DNA from: Dryas octopetala
Taxonomy: Eukaryota; Streptophyta; Magnoliopsida; Rosales; Rosaceae
Direction of reading: 5' to 3'
NCBI GenBank assembly: GCA_963921425.1
Contig: OY992834.1
Span: 17,558,941 to 17,622,940, forward strand
DNA: 64,000 bases
Position numbers and translations under genes: made by a program. This document shows, in pieces, positions 41,340 to 52,680 of the stretch. The stretch's first letter is position 1; every line of letters starts with the position of its first letter. The notes under the pieces were generated by a model that saw nothing but the letters and a program-made list of their open reading frames with translations, made no database searches and was not told where the DNA came from.

Positions 41340-41600
41340 AAATTTCAGATTTCCAAAAAATTTCGATAAAAATTTCGATGAAAATTTTGAAAAATTTTAA
41401 ATTTTGATAAAAATTAGATATAAACGACGAAAATTGTTATTAAAATATAAAAATTTTAAATAAAATTTTACTATATGTTTATTTAACATATTATCTACTA
41501 CATTGATAAAAAATATTGAAGAAATCAAATTATATAGTATGTTTTATGTGATATAAAATGAATATAATGTGCGCTAGAAGTAAATACTGTTAAATAAAAT
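41340..41600. repeat. GAAATTTT-rich repeat related to 61.95-62.24 kb
   Basis: The block has repeated aaaatttcgat phrases, then AT-rich sequence. It matches the inverse of 61950-62235 over its length, sharing catattatctactacat and tatagtatgttttatg. It is one end of a dispersed element of unknown class. A similar start occurs near 44447. Confidence 0.65.
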
Positions 41601-41849
41601 AGTGCCTAATTTTAAACACCCTACTCACCAAAAAAATTTGTCTAAACCCCCACCCATCTAGAAACTCTTTCAAAACCCCCTAAAATTTATAATCCTAAAT
41701 TACCCTTCTGACGCATACTGACGCGCGCTGACGCATGCTGACGTCACTGTAACTGTATTTTGGTGAAACTGTTTTTTTTTTTTTTTTTTTTTTTTTGAAA
41801 TTGAAGTTTTTGCTAAAACTCCATATTTCACTAAAACTAAAATCAAACA

Positions 41850-42010
41850 CTGAAATTGAATTTCATTACACTAAAACTGAATTTCAAAAATTCAGTTACA
41901 CTAAAACTGAATTTTAAAAATTCAGTTACACTGAAACTGAATTTCAAGAATTCAATTACACTGAAACTGAATTTCAGAAATTCAGTTACACTAAATTGAA
42001 GAATTCAGTT
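41850..42010. repeat. Minisatellite of about 34 bp
   Basis: About four to five units share actgaatttcaaaaattcag followed by ttacactaaa. They lie inside the 2.1-kb Mutator-like element. Confidence 0.8.
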
Positions 42011-42424
42011 ATGAATTCACTTACTGAAACTGAATTAAGTGATGAAACAATTACACCTCGACTAAAATACAATTACACCTTAATTAAAAAACAATTACAC
42101 CTTTACTAAAACAATTGCAATTCACTAAAACAGTTACACCTTTACTGAATTCCGTTTCACTAAAAAGAACACAGCAACCTTATCAAAAAAAAAAAAACAA
42201 CAATACAACAAGCATTGAGATGAGAGGAGTAGCCAACAATACAACGTCGTCCGATCACCTCACGCGCGACGAGTACACGACAGTCGCCACTGCCTCGATC
42301 TGTTTCAACCTGCAAATTTGATTCATCATATTTCAGAACCATAATTTCATTCAAAATTTATTTAAAACTCATGTTTCACGAACTGAAACTGTTTCACGAA
42401 CTGAAACTGTTTCATCAATAAATG

Positions 42425-42474
42425 TTTAAATGCTCCTTAGCCATCAATAAAAAGATGGCTAAGGAGCATTTAAA
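42425..42474. repeat. Perfect 21-bp hairpin with 8-base loop
   Basis: Arms 42425-42445 and 42454-42474 are exact complements (tttaaatgctccttagccat and its reverse), separated by aataaaaa. No feature explains it. Confidence 0.9.
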
Positions 42475-43434
42475 TAACATTTTAATCTTTAATTAAATAA
42501 GCATGACATTTACTGCACCACCACCACCACAATCAACCAACCTGCAACAATTACCATACCAACAAACTTTCACACCCAGCTCTAAAGACCAACAAACTTT
42601 CACACCTAGCTCTAAAGACCAAAAGAATCTACATGATAAAAGACATAAATTTCACAATGAGAAAAACAAATTGCAGACATTTCCCCATTCGTTTAGTATG
42701 CAACAAAGAGCAGGAGGGGTAAAAAACGAAGAAAACTGAAGTCAAACTTTGACCTTATGGAAGTCAGTGATCAGCATTGATTCCAAATATACGAACCTTG
42801 TGCATGTTTGGAAACTTTGCTACTACCAGCACAAAAACTGCAAGTGTGTTAAAGAACAGCATTGGATTTTGATAGTCTGTTGTGTGAGAGGCTATCAAAT
42901 ACCTGCCAAATGATGGATGGGTAAGAAAAATGAACAAAACCAGGTCTTAATCGCCACCACTTGCGGCGGAGCCGCCGCAGTGGCTGTGAGGTATCAATTT
43001 GGGGTTTTTTGATTCATTAACAATTGGACTAATCCAAACACATAGAATTGAAGAGCACAACGAGAAGAAGAAGATGGCTACCTGACTCGACGGAAATGGT
43101 CGCCGGAACATAGAGATCGCCGACAATGATGTCGCCGGCTTCTCTCCTTCGAAACGGCGGGCCTAGGGGTCGTCCAAATCTTCTGATGGCACCAGTGGAC
43201 TCGGGACGACGAGAGGAAGCCATCCATGGCGGTCCGGCACCTCGTCGTCGCCGGAACTGGCAGATCTCCGGCCGGGAGCTCGGGTCTGCCTAGACCCGAT
43301 CCGGTGTCGACGTTCAGTTTCGCGGAGAGTGGAGGGCAGGGAGAGGATGAGGGGGGAGAGGTGAGCGTGATGGGACTGGTATCGCCGGCAACCGTCGCCG
43401 GACGGCGGCGCACGCGCCGACGACAACCGCGGGG

Positions 43435-43490
<56 letters not shown>

Positions 43491-43734
43491 AAGCACGCAC
43501 AGAGAGAGAAATTTCAGAAATGTGGGCTTGATATTTTTTTCGAGGGTTATAATTGGAAAAAAAAGGGTAAAACTGGAAAATTAAAAGATGGGGAGTCAAA
43601 CTTGACTGGGTATTAGTTGACTAGGGGGTTTAGGAAAATATTAAGTGTAAGATTGGGGGTTATAGGAGAGGTAGATTTTGGGTGGAGGTTATGAAAGATT
43701 TTATCTCTAACTAGGGGGTTTATAATTATTAACA

Positions 43735-45160
43735 TTAAATAAAATTAGTATAATAAATAAATGAAATTAATATATTATTTATAATCTATAATGTATAAAC
43801 TAAATTCTAATACTAAACTCTATATACTCTATATACCCTAATACTTTTTATACTCTAATACTCTTTATACTCTATAATATATATATATTAAACCCTATAT
43901 TTTATATAATCTATATTTTATATTCTTTAGAATATGGTATAAGATATTAGAATTTAGACCCTTTATGGTACTTTTAATTATTTTTTATATAGAAATATAT
44001 TAGAGTTTAGGATTTAAAAACAACTAAACGAAACCCCAAATCCTTTTTTTTCTTTCCAGTTGTCCAAAGACCCCAAACCCCAATCAACCCTAAACTTTTT
44101 AATTTTTTTTTCTTTTTTTCTTCTTTTCTCAATACAACTTCCCTCTCATTAGCATTTCTCAGTTTCTCAGTTTCTCACCTTCTCTTTCTCTCTCTCAATC
44201 CCTTACTCCCTCCCCCCCTGATATCTTCTCTCTCCTCTCTCTCCTCTCTCTCCCTCCCTGATCTCTTCCTCCTTTCCTGATCTCCCTCTCTTCCTCCTCT
44301 CTCTCCCCAATCTCTTCTCTCCCGTCGATCTCTTCTCTCCGCAAATCTCTTCCTCATCTCCCTCCTCGATCTTTTCTCTTCCTCTGGTGAAGGCTGGCTT
44401 GCCTCTTCCTCCCCTCTCTGTCTATGTTCTCTGCCTCCTTGGCTCAAGCCGAAAATTTTGGTGAAATTTCGATGATTTCAGAAAATTTTCAAAATTTTAG
44501 AGAAATTTTTCGAAATTTGAACTAAATGTGTTTGGTATCGGGTTAAAATTTTCAAACAAAAAAAAAAAAAACGAAATTTTACTCATTGGCTAAGTCAAAT
44601 GGTACACATTAATCCAGGTATTAAAAAATATATAAATAATTAAATTATAAAAAATCGGTTAGGTATCAATAAGCCGACGGTTTGGGATACCAAAAATTGT
44701 TTCGAAGCTAGTCTCGATCTGTTCAGTTCAATTTTACTACCGATACCGAGATTTCAAAAAAATAACCGAGCGGTTTGGTTGGTCGTTTTTGGGTAAAAAA
44801 TGTCACCGCTAGTATAACACTACGTCAACTTATCACAGTGACTATTTACACACAATAATTTCTTTGTGCATTCTCTCTCTTTTCCTTAAATTAGACACAC
44901 CAACTTATCACAGTGACAATATGTTATTTGTTTATATCAAGCTCCACCTTTTTTTTTTTTTTTTAAGAAATATCTAGATCTACTTTGAATCTCAATTATT
45001 TACGAAAGTATGTTGTGTTGTTTTGTTGGTGCAGATATTGGCAGAACATTCGGTCGACTGGTATTATAATGTAAAATTAATTTGTCACAAGTTTTACAAC
45101 AATGTACAGCATACAACAATTATTCCACTTCCATAACGAAGGGAAAAAATAAAAAATAAA
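43735..45160. other. Intergenic, AT-rich then CT-rich
   Basis: Positions 43780-44040 are AT-rich. Positions 44100-44440 are a CT-rich block that only gives low-complexity reading frames. From 44447 there is a GAAATTTT-type repeat start. No gene was recognised. Confidence 0.5.
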
Positions 45161-45164
45161 ACAA

Positions 45165-46690
45165 AAGGCTTTTGGGATGTCTGGGCATCTTTACAAATCC
45201 ATCTGCTTGAATCCCCATCTCACCTTTGATCAGTTTTGACAGTCTTTCCTTCACCACTGTTCTAACGACAGTTTTGCTGTTCCATACCAGTACAAGTGTT
45301 TCTTCACTGACCTCCTACGAGCCTCGACGTACTAATGAAACATCCAGTCCATACTTCTCAGACTTGCATCTTGCTACGCTCATAATTATGTGTCAAATAA
45401 ATTAGTCATGCTTCCACTTATTATCATGAAGCATATTGACGAACCAAAACTGAAATCTTTGGTCAAATGACAAAATATTTCATATTCATATGTAGGTTTT
45501 GATGCAAGAGAAACATATATTTTGACATTAAAAGAAAGGAAAAATAGACTGCTACTAGATTGAATTCAAGAATGACCAAGTAATAGCACCAAAACTGCAT
45601 GGAAATTACCCAAGGTGACATCAGTTAACTGATACTGATCTGATTACATAAGAGTTCATCTGACAAGTTTCTGAAGCAAATACATGAATAGGGTCTTAAT
45701 GCAACCTCCTCAACAAGAAGATTTCTCGACGGACCATAATGAAGAATCCAAGAAGTACAAAGTTCATGAAGATCTAGCTATAGAGAAAGTGTATCTCTTG
45801 CAAAATTCAAACTATTAAAACACTTATCCCAAAAACATATGAGCATTTTATATTCCTGATATCACAACTAATGCATGCATAACAGTACAAACCAAAGGGG
45901 ACACCACAGGTGTTGCCTAAAATTATCACAAAATCACTAACAAGTATAACTGAAAGTAAAAAATAATAGACTCTAGAAGAGGACAAATAGTTGGTAGTTT
46001 TCTCAGTGCACTTTCACCTAATGATCCACCTAAACCCACAGTTATTTTCCTCAGTGATGTGATTGCAGGCTCTAGAGCTTCAAAAGAGGAGTAAGAAAAT
46101 CCCCATCCAAGTTCAATGTCTTCCAATATGCAGTTTCTTCCTATTTCATAATGCAGTTCTCTGCAAGAATAGGAGGAAGAAAACTCTCCCTTTTGAGAGT
46201 CACTTTCCTGTTGAGACAAATTTCTACAGCCCCTCGCTTTCAAACACTTCAAACCTGGATTTCCACCGGCTAGATGAGCTAAAGCAGCATGATTTTGCCT
46301 GTTGTTGTTTAGTGAACCAGTGAACCATTGAAAAGTACAGTGACAAAAAGGAGATCTGTTGGCTCATTATTTGGACCAAGCATTTTTCAACAGACAAATA
46401 TGCCGAAAACAGATGCTACTTTTCTACATTCCCTTTCTTTCTTTCTGCTTTCTTTTTTTTTTTTTTTTTTGGAAAAGGAGGGGAGTGGCGCTAGGTTCCA
46501 ATAAACTTGATGACCCACCTTAGTATTAGAAACATCAAGCATCTCCAAGGAAGAACCTCTAAAATATATAGAGCACCATCACTAATGTGAGTATCAAGCA
46601 GGCAAAGAGTCTTTAGCTTTTGCATTTGAGACATAAGCTTTAGAAGAGATGTTTCATCAACACCTGAGAAAAAAGTGATCGATCATACAA
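45165..46690 (-). pseudogene. FBL11-like (BTB/POZ, F-box LRR) pseudogene fragment
   Basis: Minus-strand pieces match the C-terminal half of the plant FBL11 family in correct order. Near 46680-46490: MQKLKTLCLLDTHISDGALY, then after a frameshift GSSLEMLDVSNTKV. Near 46290-45960: LKCLKARGCRNL, then LEDIELGWGFSYSSFEALEP and ITVGLGGSLGESALRKLP. Near 45380-45180: the C-terminus, ETLVLVWNSKTVVRTVVKER. Frameshifts occur at about 46560, 45970 and 45310. The BTB and F-box region and several LRR exons are missing. Intron-like sequence remains between the pieces, so it is a genomic fragment, not a retrocopy. Confidence 0.75.
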
Positions 46691-47355
46691 GTGGTCCCAT
46701 GACCTTTAGGCCTAGGTCTTTTTTTTGTTTTTTTTTTTTGTTTAATATAGACAAGAAAATGTAATTAAATCAACTTAGAAACCATGATTCTCAACTGACT
46801 GGATTTGTTACATCAACCACTTGAGCCATTTTACAACTTAGGCCCTAAACTTTTGTCAAATCATCATTGAACACAATCTTTTCAACGCAAGTGCCATAAG
46901 ATTGTGAAGAGACTGAATTGAACGTGTCCAACTGGTCAATGGTGACAAACATTAGTTCCTATTATAACAGATTATGTACCCACAGATAGCAGAAATGCAA
47001 AGGAGGAAGGGGGATATATATTTGTTGTATATGGAAGCAAAAGTAGTGGGCAGAGAAGCTGTATATACATTTCACTGTGAACTATATGGATAATGGTGCC
47101 TAAAAACAACTATTTGCAACTAGAAACACAAATGATATTATCTCAATTCTCAAAAAGTATAAATTAATCAATAAAAAAGAAACCCTCAAATTTCTGCCTA
47201 AAAAAAAACAGCACACAAAATGGAAACATATTCAACTAAAATTTATAACTCTATTTGAGTCCTTTGACACCATTTTTCCGAATAGAAGAGACTGAGAATG
47301 TTGATTCCAAAACAAGAACAATAAGGGAAAGACACTTACACTTGCAGCCACCCAT
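46691..47355. other. Intergenic DNA without recognised features
   Basis: AT-rich. No coding phrases or clear repeats were seen apart from short poly-T and poly-A runs. Confidence 0.5.
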
Positions 47356-48597
47356 TTACCAACTATTTTGATGGTTCAAACACATCCCATGTATCAACCA
47401 AAAACAGAGAAACAGAGTCCCCTGAGCTATAACAACAACATAGTCTAAAAAAGAGTTTGAGATTATAACCGTTCATCAATTTGTTTGGGAATTTATAGTG
47501 AGCTTGATTGTGCCAAAGAGTTATGTTCTCATTAGCTTAATAATTTAGTTTGAGCTTGAACTCAAGCCAATCTGTATATTAATGTGACAAAACATTCAAA
47601 TTATAATTTCAGAGATAAAAAAAAAATATATATAAGAATTTCGAAAAATCATGTCAATGTGCTAACTAACTTAAAGCATTTAGCAAATAACCATTGTACA
47701 TGCTAAATAGACTAAATCAGGAGATGAGTTATCTGAGTTACACTTAACTTAAAGCTTAAATCTTGCTCACTGAACGAGTCTCAAAATTGAACTTGCATTT
47801 GTTTATATATGAAATAAACAATTATAAACGAGGACTTTTCAAGGCAATACTTGTAAATGGATTGCCTTGTTAACAACCTTAGAGAGCTGTACATGATAAG
47901 TTGTCTTTGTTCTGTTGAGTTAATGAGCGCTGTGTTTACAGGTTCTTAGCCAGCTCTGCTAATTAGAGACTGGACTAATTGGATACAGTTAAGAGTTATC
48001 AAATGCTTTGATGTCATGGATTCAGTATATACATCATATATCTTTTAGATGAATAAAGGTAGGACTGTCTCGCTACCCTTATAGCCTCTGTTTCCATTAA
48101 TTTGAAAGTTGAACCAAGACTTGAGTTTGAACTTTGAACACCAACCTACTAAAGAATAATTAAGATACTAATCTTATAGAGGCACAAGCATTTGATCAAA
48201 AGCACCATATATAGACAACAAGATGTTCAATTGTGTAACATGTCAAACATCTTAGCAAACATTTCACCTACATTGAGTTGTGAGATTGAAGAACTAAACA
48301 ACAAAAAGATGATTTCTTTCATAATAATGGTAACCATGGGAGACACACGAGAGAGCCAGAAAGATTGTGCTCGTTGTCTGCTTCACTACCCCAAAATTTG
48401 ATCCATCCTCAAACAACAAAACATAGAGGCCTCTGCTCACCTGGAAAAGTAAAAAAAAAAAAATTAACAGTATGGCTAAATCTGTAGATTATCGAATTGA
48501 TTTTATAACATATTGCTATTCCAATCCTTTTTTTTTTTTTTGGCTAAGAAAATAAGGATTGCTATTGCAGTCTTAGCATGCTATAAACTATCATTTC
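47356..48597. repeat. HSP70 downstream flank, duplicated at 23.56-24.39 kb
   Basis: This is the 3' side of the HSP70 gene. It matches 23560-24390 over most of its length; part also matches 22790-23210. It includes a good 3' splice-like site on the minus strand (tttacttttccag near 48440), present in both main copies. That site could pair with the donor-like gtaaga at the HSP70 stop. Confidence 0.75.
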
Positions 48598-50457
48598 TTA
48601 CCTTTTGATCTTCCCAATTCCCTCAGAACTTCTTCTGTCACAGTTGATTGTAATCCCTTTCTTCTTACCAGTGGACCTGTCCTCAGCAGAAACACTCAGG
48701 ATACCATTAGCATCAATACTAAAGCAAACATCGAATTTAGCAGCACCCTTGGGAGCTGGAGGAATGTCATCCAGAGTAAATTGGCCCAAATAGTTATTAT
48801 TTAAGGTTGTTTCACTCTCACCCTCATAAATTGGAAAGAGGATGCTTGTTTGGTTGTCATACCGAGTTACTAACATACGATTCTTCTTGATGGGAATTCT
48901 GGTGTTTCTTGGAATCACAACACACATGAATTTCTTGCAATCATCTTCGAAAGTCTCCACCCCAAGTGACAGAGGGGTGACATCTAAGAGAGAAAAATCA
49001 TGAAGCTTCCCATTTCCATTCCCACTCAAAACTGCAGCTTGAACAGCGGCTCCGAATGCCACTGCCTCATCAGGATTAATGCTCCCGCACAGCTTCTTTC
49101 CCTTGAACACATTCTGTAATAGTTGCTGCACTTTTGGAATTCTCGACGAGCCACCAGCAAGAACAACATCATGGACACTGCTTATATCCATCTTAGCATC
49201 ACTCAAACACTTCTCTACAGGCTCCATACACTTGTTGAAGAAATCCATGTTCAATTGTTCAAATTTGGCACGGGTAATAGTTACATAAAAATCAGTACCC
49301 TGGTACAAACAATCAATTTCAATGTCAGTTGTGAACGTAAATGAAAGTCTCCTTTTCGCCTTCTCGCAGGCATTTCTTAACCTCCTAAGAGCTTTGGAGT
49401 TTTCACTGACGTCCAAATCATGCTTCCTCTTGAATTGCTCAACACAGTAGTTCACCATTGCGTTATCAAAGTCTTCACCTCCAAGGTGAGTGTCTCCAGC
49501 TGTGGCCTTCACTTCAAAGACACCATCCCCTATTGTAAGTAGGGACACATCTAAAGTGCCACCACCCAAATCAAATATCATCACATTTCTCTTGCTATAC
49601 CAACCGGCCTGCTTTTCAAGGCCATAAGCAATGGCTGCGGCTGTTGGTTCATTGATAATACGCATGACATTCAAGCCTGCATTGACTCCAGCATTTTTTG
49701 TAGCCTGGCGTTGCGAATCATTGAAGTAAGCGGGGACAGTGATAACTGCATCTTTCACAGTTGAGTCGAGGTACACCTCAGCAATCTCCCGCATCTTTGC
49801 GAGAATCATGGATGAGATTTCTTCAGCAGCAAACTGTTTCTCTTTACCCTCATGGGTAACCACAATCATGGGCTTGTCACTAGGACCTTCAATAACCTTG
49901 AATGGCCACAGCTTCAAATCATTTTGTACAAAATCGTCACTGAATCTCCTACCAATTAACCGCTTTGCATCTGCAAATTGATGCCAAACTTGGAAACACA
50001 ATTCGACAAAGAAAAGCAACAACAGATATCTAAACACCATCTAAATTTTTATTTATTTTGTTACCTATTAATTTGTTCCTTATGACTAAATATTATATTC
50101 CACAAAGGCCGGGTAGATAATTAAATTACATATTTATAGAAACAAATGAAGTATATATATATACGAGCCTCACAGTTAAATATAAAACTGATTTGAAAAA
50201 CAAAGGGCGATATATAAATAAATTGATATAAATATATACATACCAAAAATGGAGTGAGTGGGGTTTCTGATGACCTGGTTAAGTGCTGCATCACCTACCA
50301 AACGCTCAGTATCAGTGAAGGCAACATAAGATGGGGTGGTCCTGTTTCCCTGATCGTTTACTATGACTTCTACATGACCATGCTGCCACACTGCCACGCA
50401 CGAGTACGTTGTCCCCAAATCGATACCGATTGCATGACCCTTTTCTTCTCCCGCCAT
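48598..50457 (-). CDS. Cytosolic HSP70-type chaperone lacking the C-terminal lid
   Basis: Two exons, 50457-50244 and 49970-48598, join in frame at the conserved plant HSC70 intron site (F|DAKRL) to give 528 residues; full cytosolic HSP70s have about 650. The ATPase domain has IDLGTTYS (12-19), [11 protein letters not shown] (from 204) and [12 protein letters not shown] (from 343). The linker is [12 protein letters not shown] instead of the usual DLLLLDV. The beta substrate-binding domain follows to [14 protein letters not shown]. The frame stops at [10 protein letters not shown], where the helical lid should begin, so the lid and EEVD tail are absent. A donor-like gtaaga overlaps the stop, but splicing to the nearby acceptor also gives Lys-Arg-stop. 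The start is MAGEEKG; an in-frame upstream ATG exists 11 codons before. No clear heat-shock element was seen upstream. Confidence 0.85.
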
Positions 50458-50734
50458 TCTCAGCTCAAAAACTTCAAGAGCAAATATCAAACAAGGAATA
50501 AATGGTTGCAGAGAATGCAGAAAATGCTTTGGGGACGGATTCTGGCTCTATCGTTACACGGATAACCAGAGAGAAGTTTAGTGGGAACAATTTTAAAGGA
50601 TCCCGAGTTTTAATAGTGGCTTAGGGCATCAACTATATGGGTTGATCGTCTGTAGCCCAGGCTAGATTTACTTCTGGAAAATTCTAAAAATACCCCTTTT
50701 TTTTTACTTTTCAAACCCCTTTCTTCGGCCAGTG

Positions 50735-51065
50735 AATTCCGATTTGACTAATTTTTTGTAAGGATGATCTTTGACTATGAACATAAAAAATGAATGGCTC
50801 AGATTGTTAAAATTACGTTGTGGTCTTCACAATTATGGAAATAACAAGGTTTCAATGGGAAAGTTATTATAATTATACTTTTCAAGTGTATTTATATATA
50901 GAAACTCACATCTAAATCGTGTTTTTAACGATCCGAACCGTCCATGTTTTAGTTCCTTACTCAAAGATAATCTATGCAAAAAGTAGCTCAATCAGAAATG
51001 TAAAAGTGAGGTAACGGTGGTCGAATTAATGAATGATCGTGGTTTAATAACTTTGATTATAGTTG
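50735..51065. repeat. Monomer of the ~345-bp repeat family (unit 1)
   Basis: Shares gaattccgattt, ggatgatctttga, gtggtcttcacaatta, gtgtttttaacgatccgaac and aaagat..tctatgcaaaaa with the tandem array at 63.2-64.0 kb. A copy in duplication unit 2 lies at about 53420-53750. Confidence 0.8.
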
Positions 51066-51076
51066 TATTATAAAAA

Positions 51077-51565
51077 AGGTGCATTGACTTTAGGTACTAA
51101 ATTATAATGTTTTTTCATTTCAACTACTAAAACATTTATGTCATTTCAGTTTAGGTACTAAATTTCAGTTTAGGTACCAACTTTAAAAAACATAGTTATA
51201 TCGAACTGTGACTGTTTAACAGTCATAACTTTTTTATTGATTTATTATTTTTTCAATATTTGCAAGGTTTAAACTTTAATATTTAGTCTTTGGGTTATAG
51301 GATTTCATCCCCCAAACCTAAATCAAAAGTATGAAACCCTAAAAATTTTTATTTTTTATAAATTTTAAATAGTCACAACTGTGACTGTTCGACAATTACA
51401 ACTGTAACTGTTCGACAGTCACAACTGTATTACAAACTGATTTGTTACCTAATTCAAAATGTTTTACTCTAGGTTAGTACCTAAACTAAAAAAAATTAGT
51501 GTCTTGCTGCTTTATTAAAAAACTATTGATATTTGGTATTTAATCCTAATTTTCTATTATAAAAA
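51077..51565. repeat. 489-bp segment flanked by 11-bp direct repeats
   Basis: Present in duplication unit 1 and absent from unit 2. The flanks are tattataaaaa at 51066-51076 and 51555-51565. It is either an insertion with an 11-bp target duplication or a deletion between repeats in unit 2. The interior has palindromic phrases built on aactgtgactgttcgac. No clear TIR was found. Confidence 0.75.
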
Positions 51566-51763
51566 TTGTATATATATATGTACATTTATGTTTTATTATA
51601 ATTGTAATGTTGTATATAATTTTAAAAGTTTATTATTTATGGTATTACACTAACATAATAATATTATATAATAACTTAATAAGCATATTAATAATTTATT
51701 AAAGTAAACAAACGAAAGAGCTATTAAATATGTTATAATTCAAAAACTAGACAAATAAACTAA

Positions 51764-51960
51764 TCAGCTCAGTTGGTTGAGAGTTTAAGCTTGTTATGTG
51801 AGGTCTTATGTTCAAATCACAACATAGCCAAAATCTTATATTTTTATATTGAAGATATATATGTGTGTAAACAGGCTTTGGGCCCATTATGGGCCGCCCT
51901 TCGGGCCCAGCCCAGCCCAACCCAAAAGCCTCTGACCCCTGTCTCACTACACTCATTCAA
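51764..51960 (+). repeat. tRNA-derived SINE-like sequence (unit 1)
   Basis: cagctcagttggttgag resembles a tRNA A box and gttcaaatc, 40 bases later, a B box. No tRNA cloverleaf or CCA-type acceptor stem is apparent. The same sequence is in unit 2 at about 53962-54160. A SINE remnant is the best fit. Confidence 0.45.
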
Positions 51961-51974
51961 GTAAAATATAAATA

Positions 51975-52673
51975 GGGGGAGACTATGCAGACCACTCAAA
52001 AATGTTGAATTGACCACCCTCCTTATTTATTTTACAAATATTCCTAATATACCCTTAATGTAAATAAAAAAATTTATTAAAAAAAAACCACAAAACCCCA
52101 TCCCTCCCACCCACCCAACCAGTCACTCTCTCTCTCTCTTCGGTGTGTCGTCGTCCGGCGATCAGTGGCGGCGAGACCACCACCAGTCAACTCGCCTGCC
52201 TCTCCTCTCTCTTCCCATGGTAGCCTTCAAACCAGGAAAGCCCAGAAAACTCGAACCCAGGCGAAGACCTGATCGACCCCTTCGCCGGCGATCTTCCTTT
52301 TCCGGCGGAGTTGAGACGCCGGACCACTTAGGTTTTGTTCCCCAAGTCATGACGAATCCAACCCTGGTCTTCCCTTGCTCATCCGACCACCATGCGCGGC
52401 TAATCGACGTGGTGAAGCTCTGCGATTTTCGTCGCAGATTCCAACAGATTCCGGCGACGAATTGGGTCGATCCATGTATGGTTTCGATCCTCTCGTTGTG
52501 TTTTTGCTGTTGGTTAGATTGGTTTGAACTAACTTTGAACCAATTATGGAGAGGTGTGGTGGCGGTGGCTGTGGGTGGGTTGTTAATGGGGATGTGTTTT
52601 TTTTTCTTTAATGCAGGGGTAAAATAGGAAAAAATGGGAAAAAAAATCTTAAGGTGGTAAACTCAGTATTTTA
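51975..52673. mobile_element. TIR element copy, right end lost (unit 1)
   Basis: Duplicate of the element at 54202-54912. The left terminus GGGGGAGACTATG is present at 51975; the right terminus was cut at the duplication join near 52673. Confidence 0.8.
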
Positions 52674-52680
52674 TTTATCT

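Larger units (their letters stand above)
41590..43745. mobile_element. Mutator-like non-autonomous element, 2.1 kb
   Basis: Exact 11-bp direct repeats TTAAATAAAAT (41590-41600 and 43735-43745) flank a 2134-bp block. Its ends are weakly inverted: taattttaaacaccctac on the left and, reversed, taattataaaccccctag on the right. The interior has a repeat of about 34 bp (41850-42000, cagttacactgaaactgaat-like), a 21-bp perfect hairpin, a GC-rich pseudo-coding stretch and a GA run at 43438-43492. No transposase was seen. The repeat length suits Mutator-like elements, but the TIRs are poor. Confidence 0.55.
49994..52673. repeat. Tandem duplication around HSP70 exon 1, unit 1
   Basis: Starts inside the HSP70 intron and covers exon 1, the upstream region, a 345-bp-type repeat monomer, a SINE-like patch and most of a TIR element. 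It is repeated directly from 52681. A filler of about 7 bases (tttatct) marks the join, where the element's right end is cut off. Confidence 0.92.

Noticed and set aside
43029..43599. Arg/Ser/Pro-rich frames in the 2.1-kb element
   Set aside because: GC-rich and GA-repeat DNA inside a transposon-like block. No family was recognised and both strands are open.
44175..44447. Arg/Glu-rich 90-codon minus-strand frame
   Set aside because: Pure CT-rich low-complexity DNA without homologous motifs.
51764..51830. tRNA gene
   Set aside because: A- and B-box-like phrases are present, but no acceptor stem or anticodon arm pairs properly. A SINE remnant fits better.
52145..52627. 160-codon frame, and its copy at 54372-54755, as a host gene
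   Set aside because: Lies inside a Mutator-like element. Conservation between copies only reflects the recent duplication. It may be captured sequence but no function can be supported.
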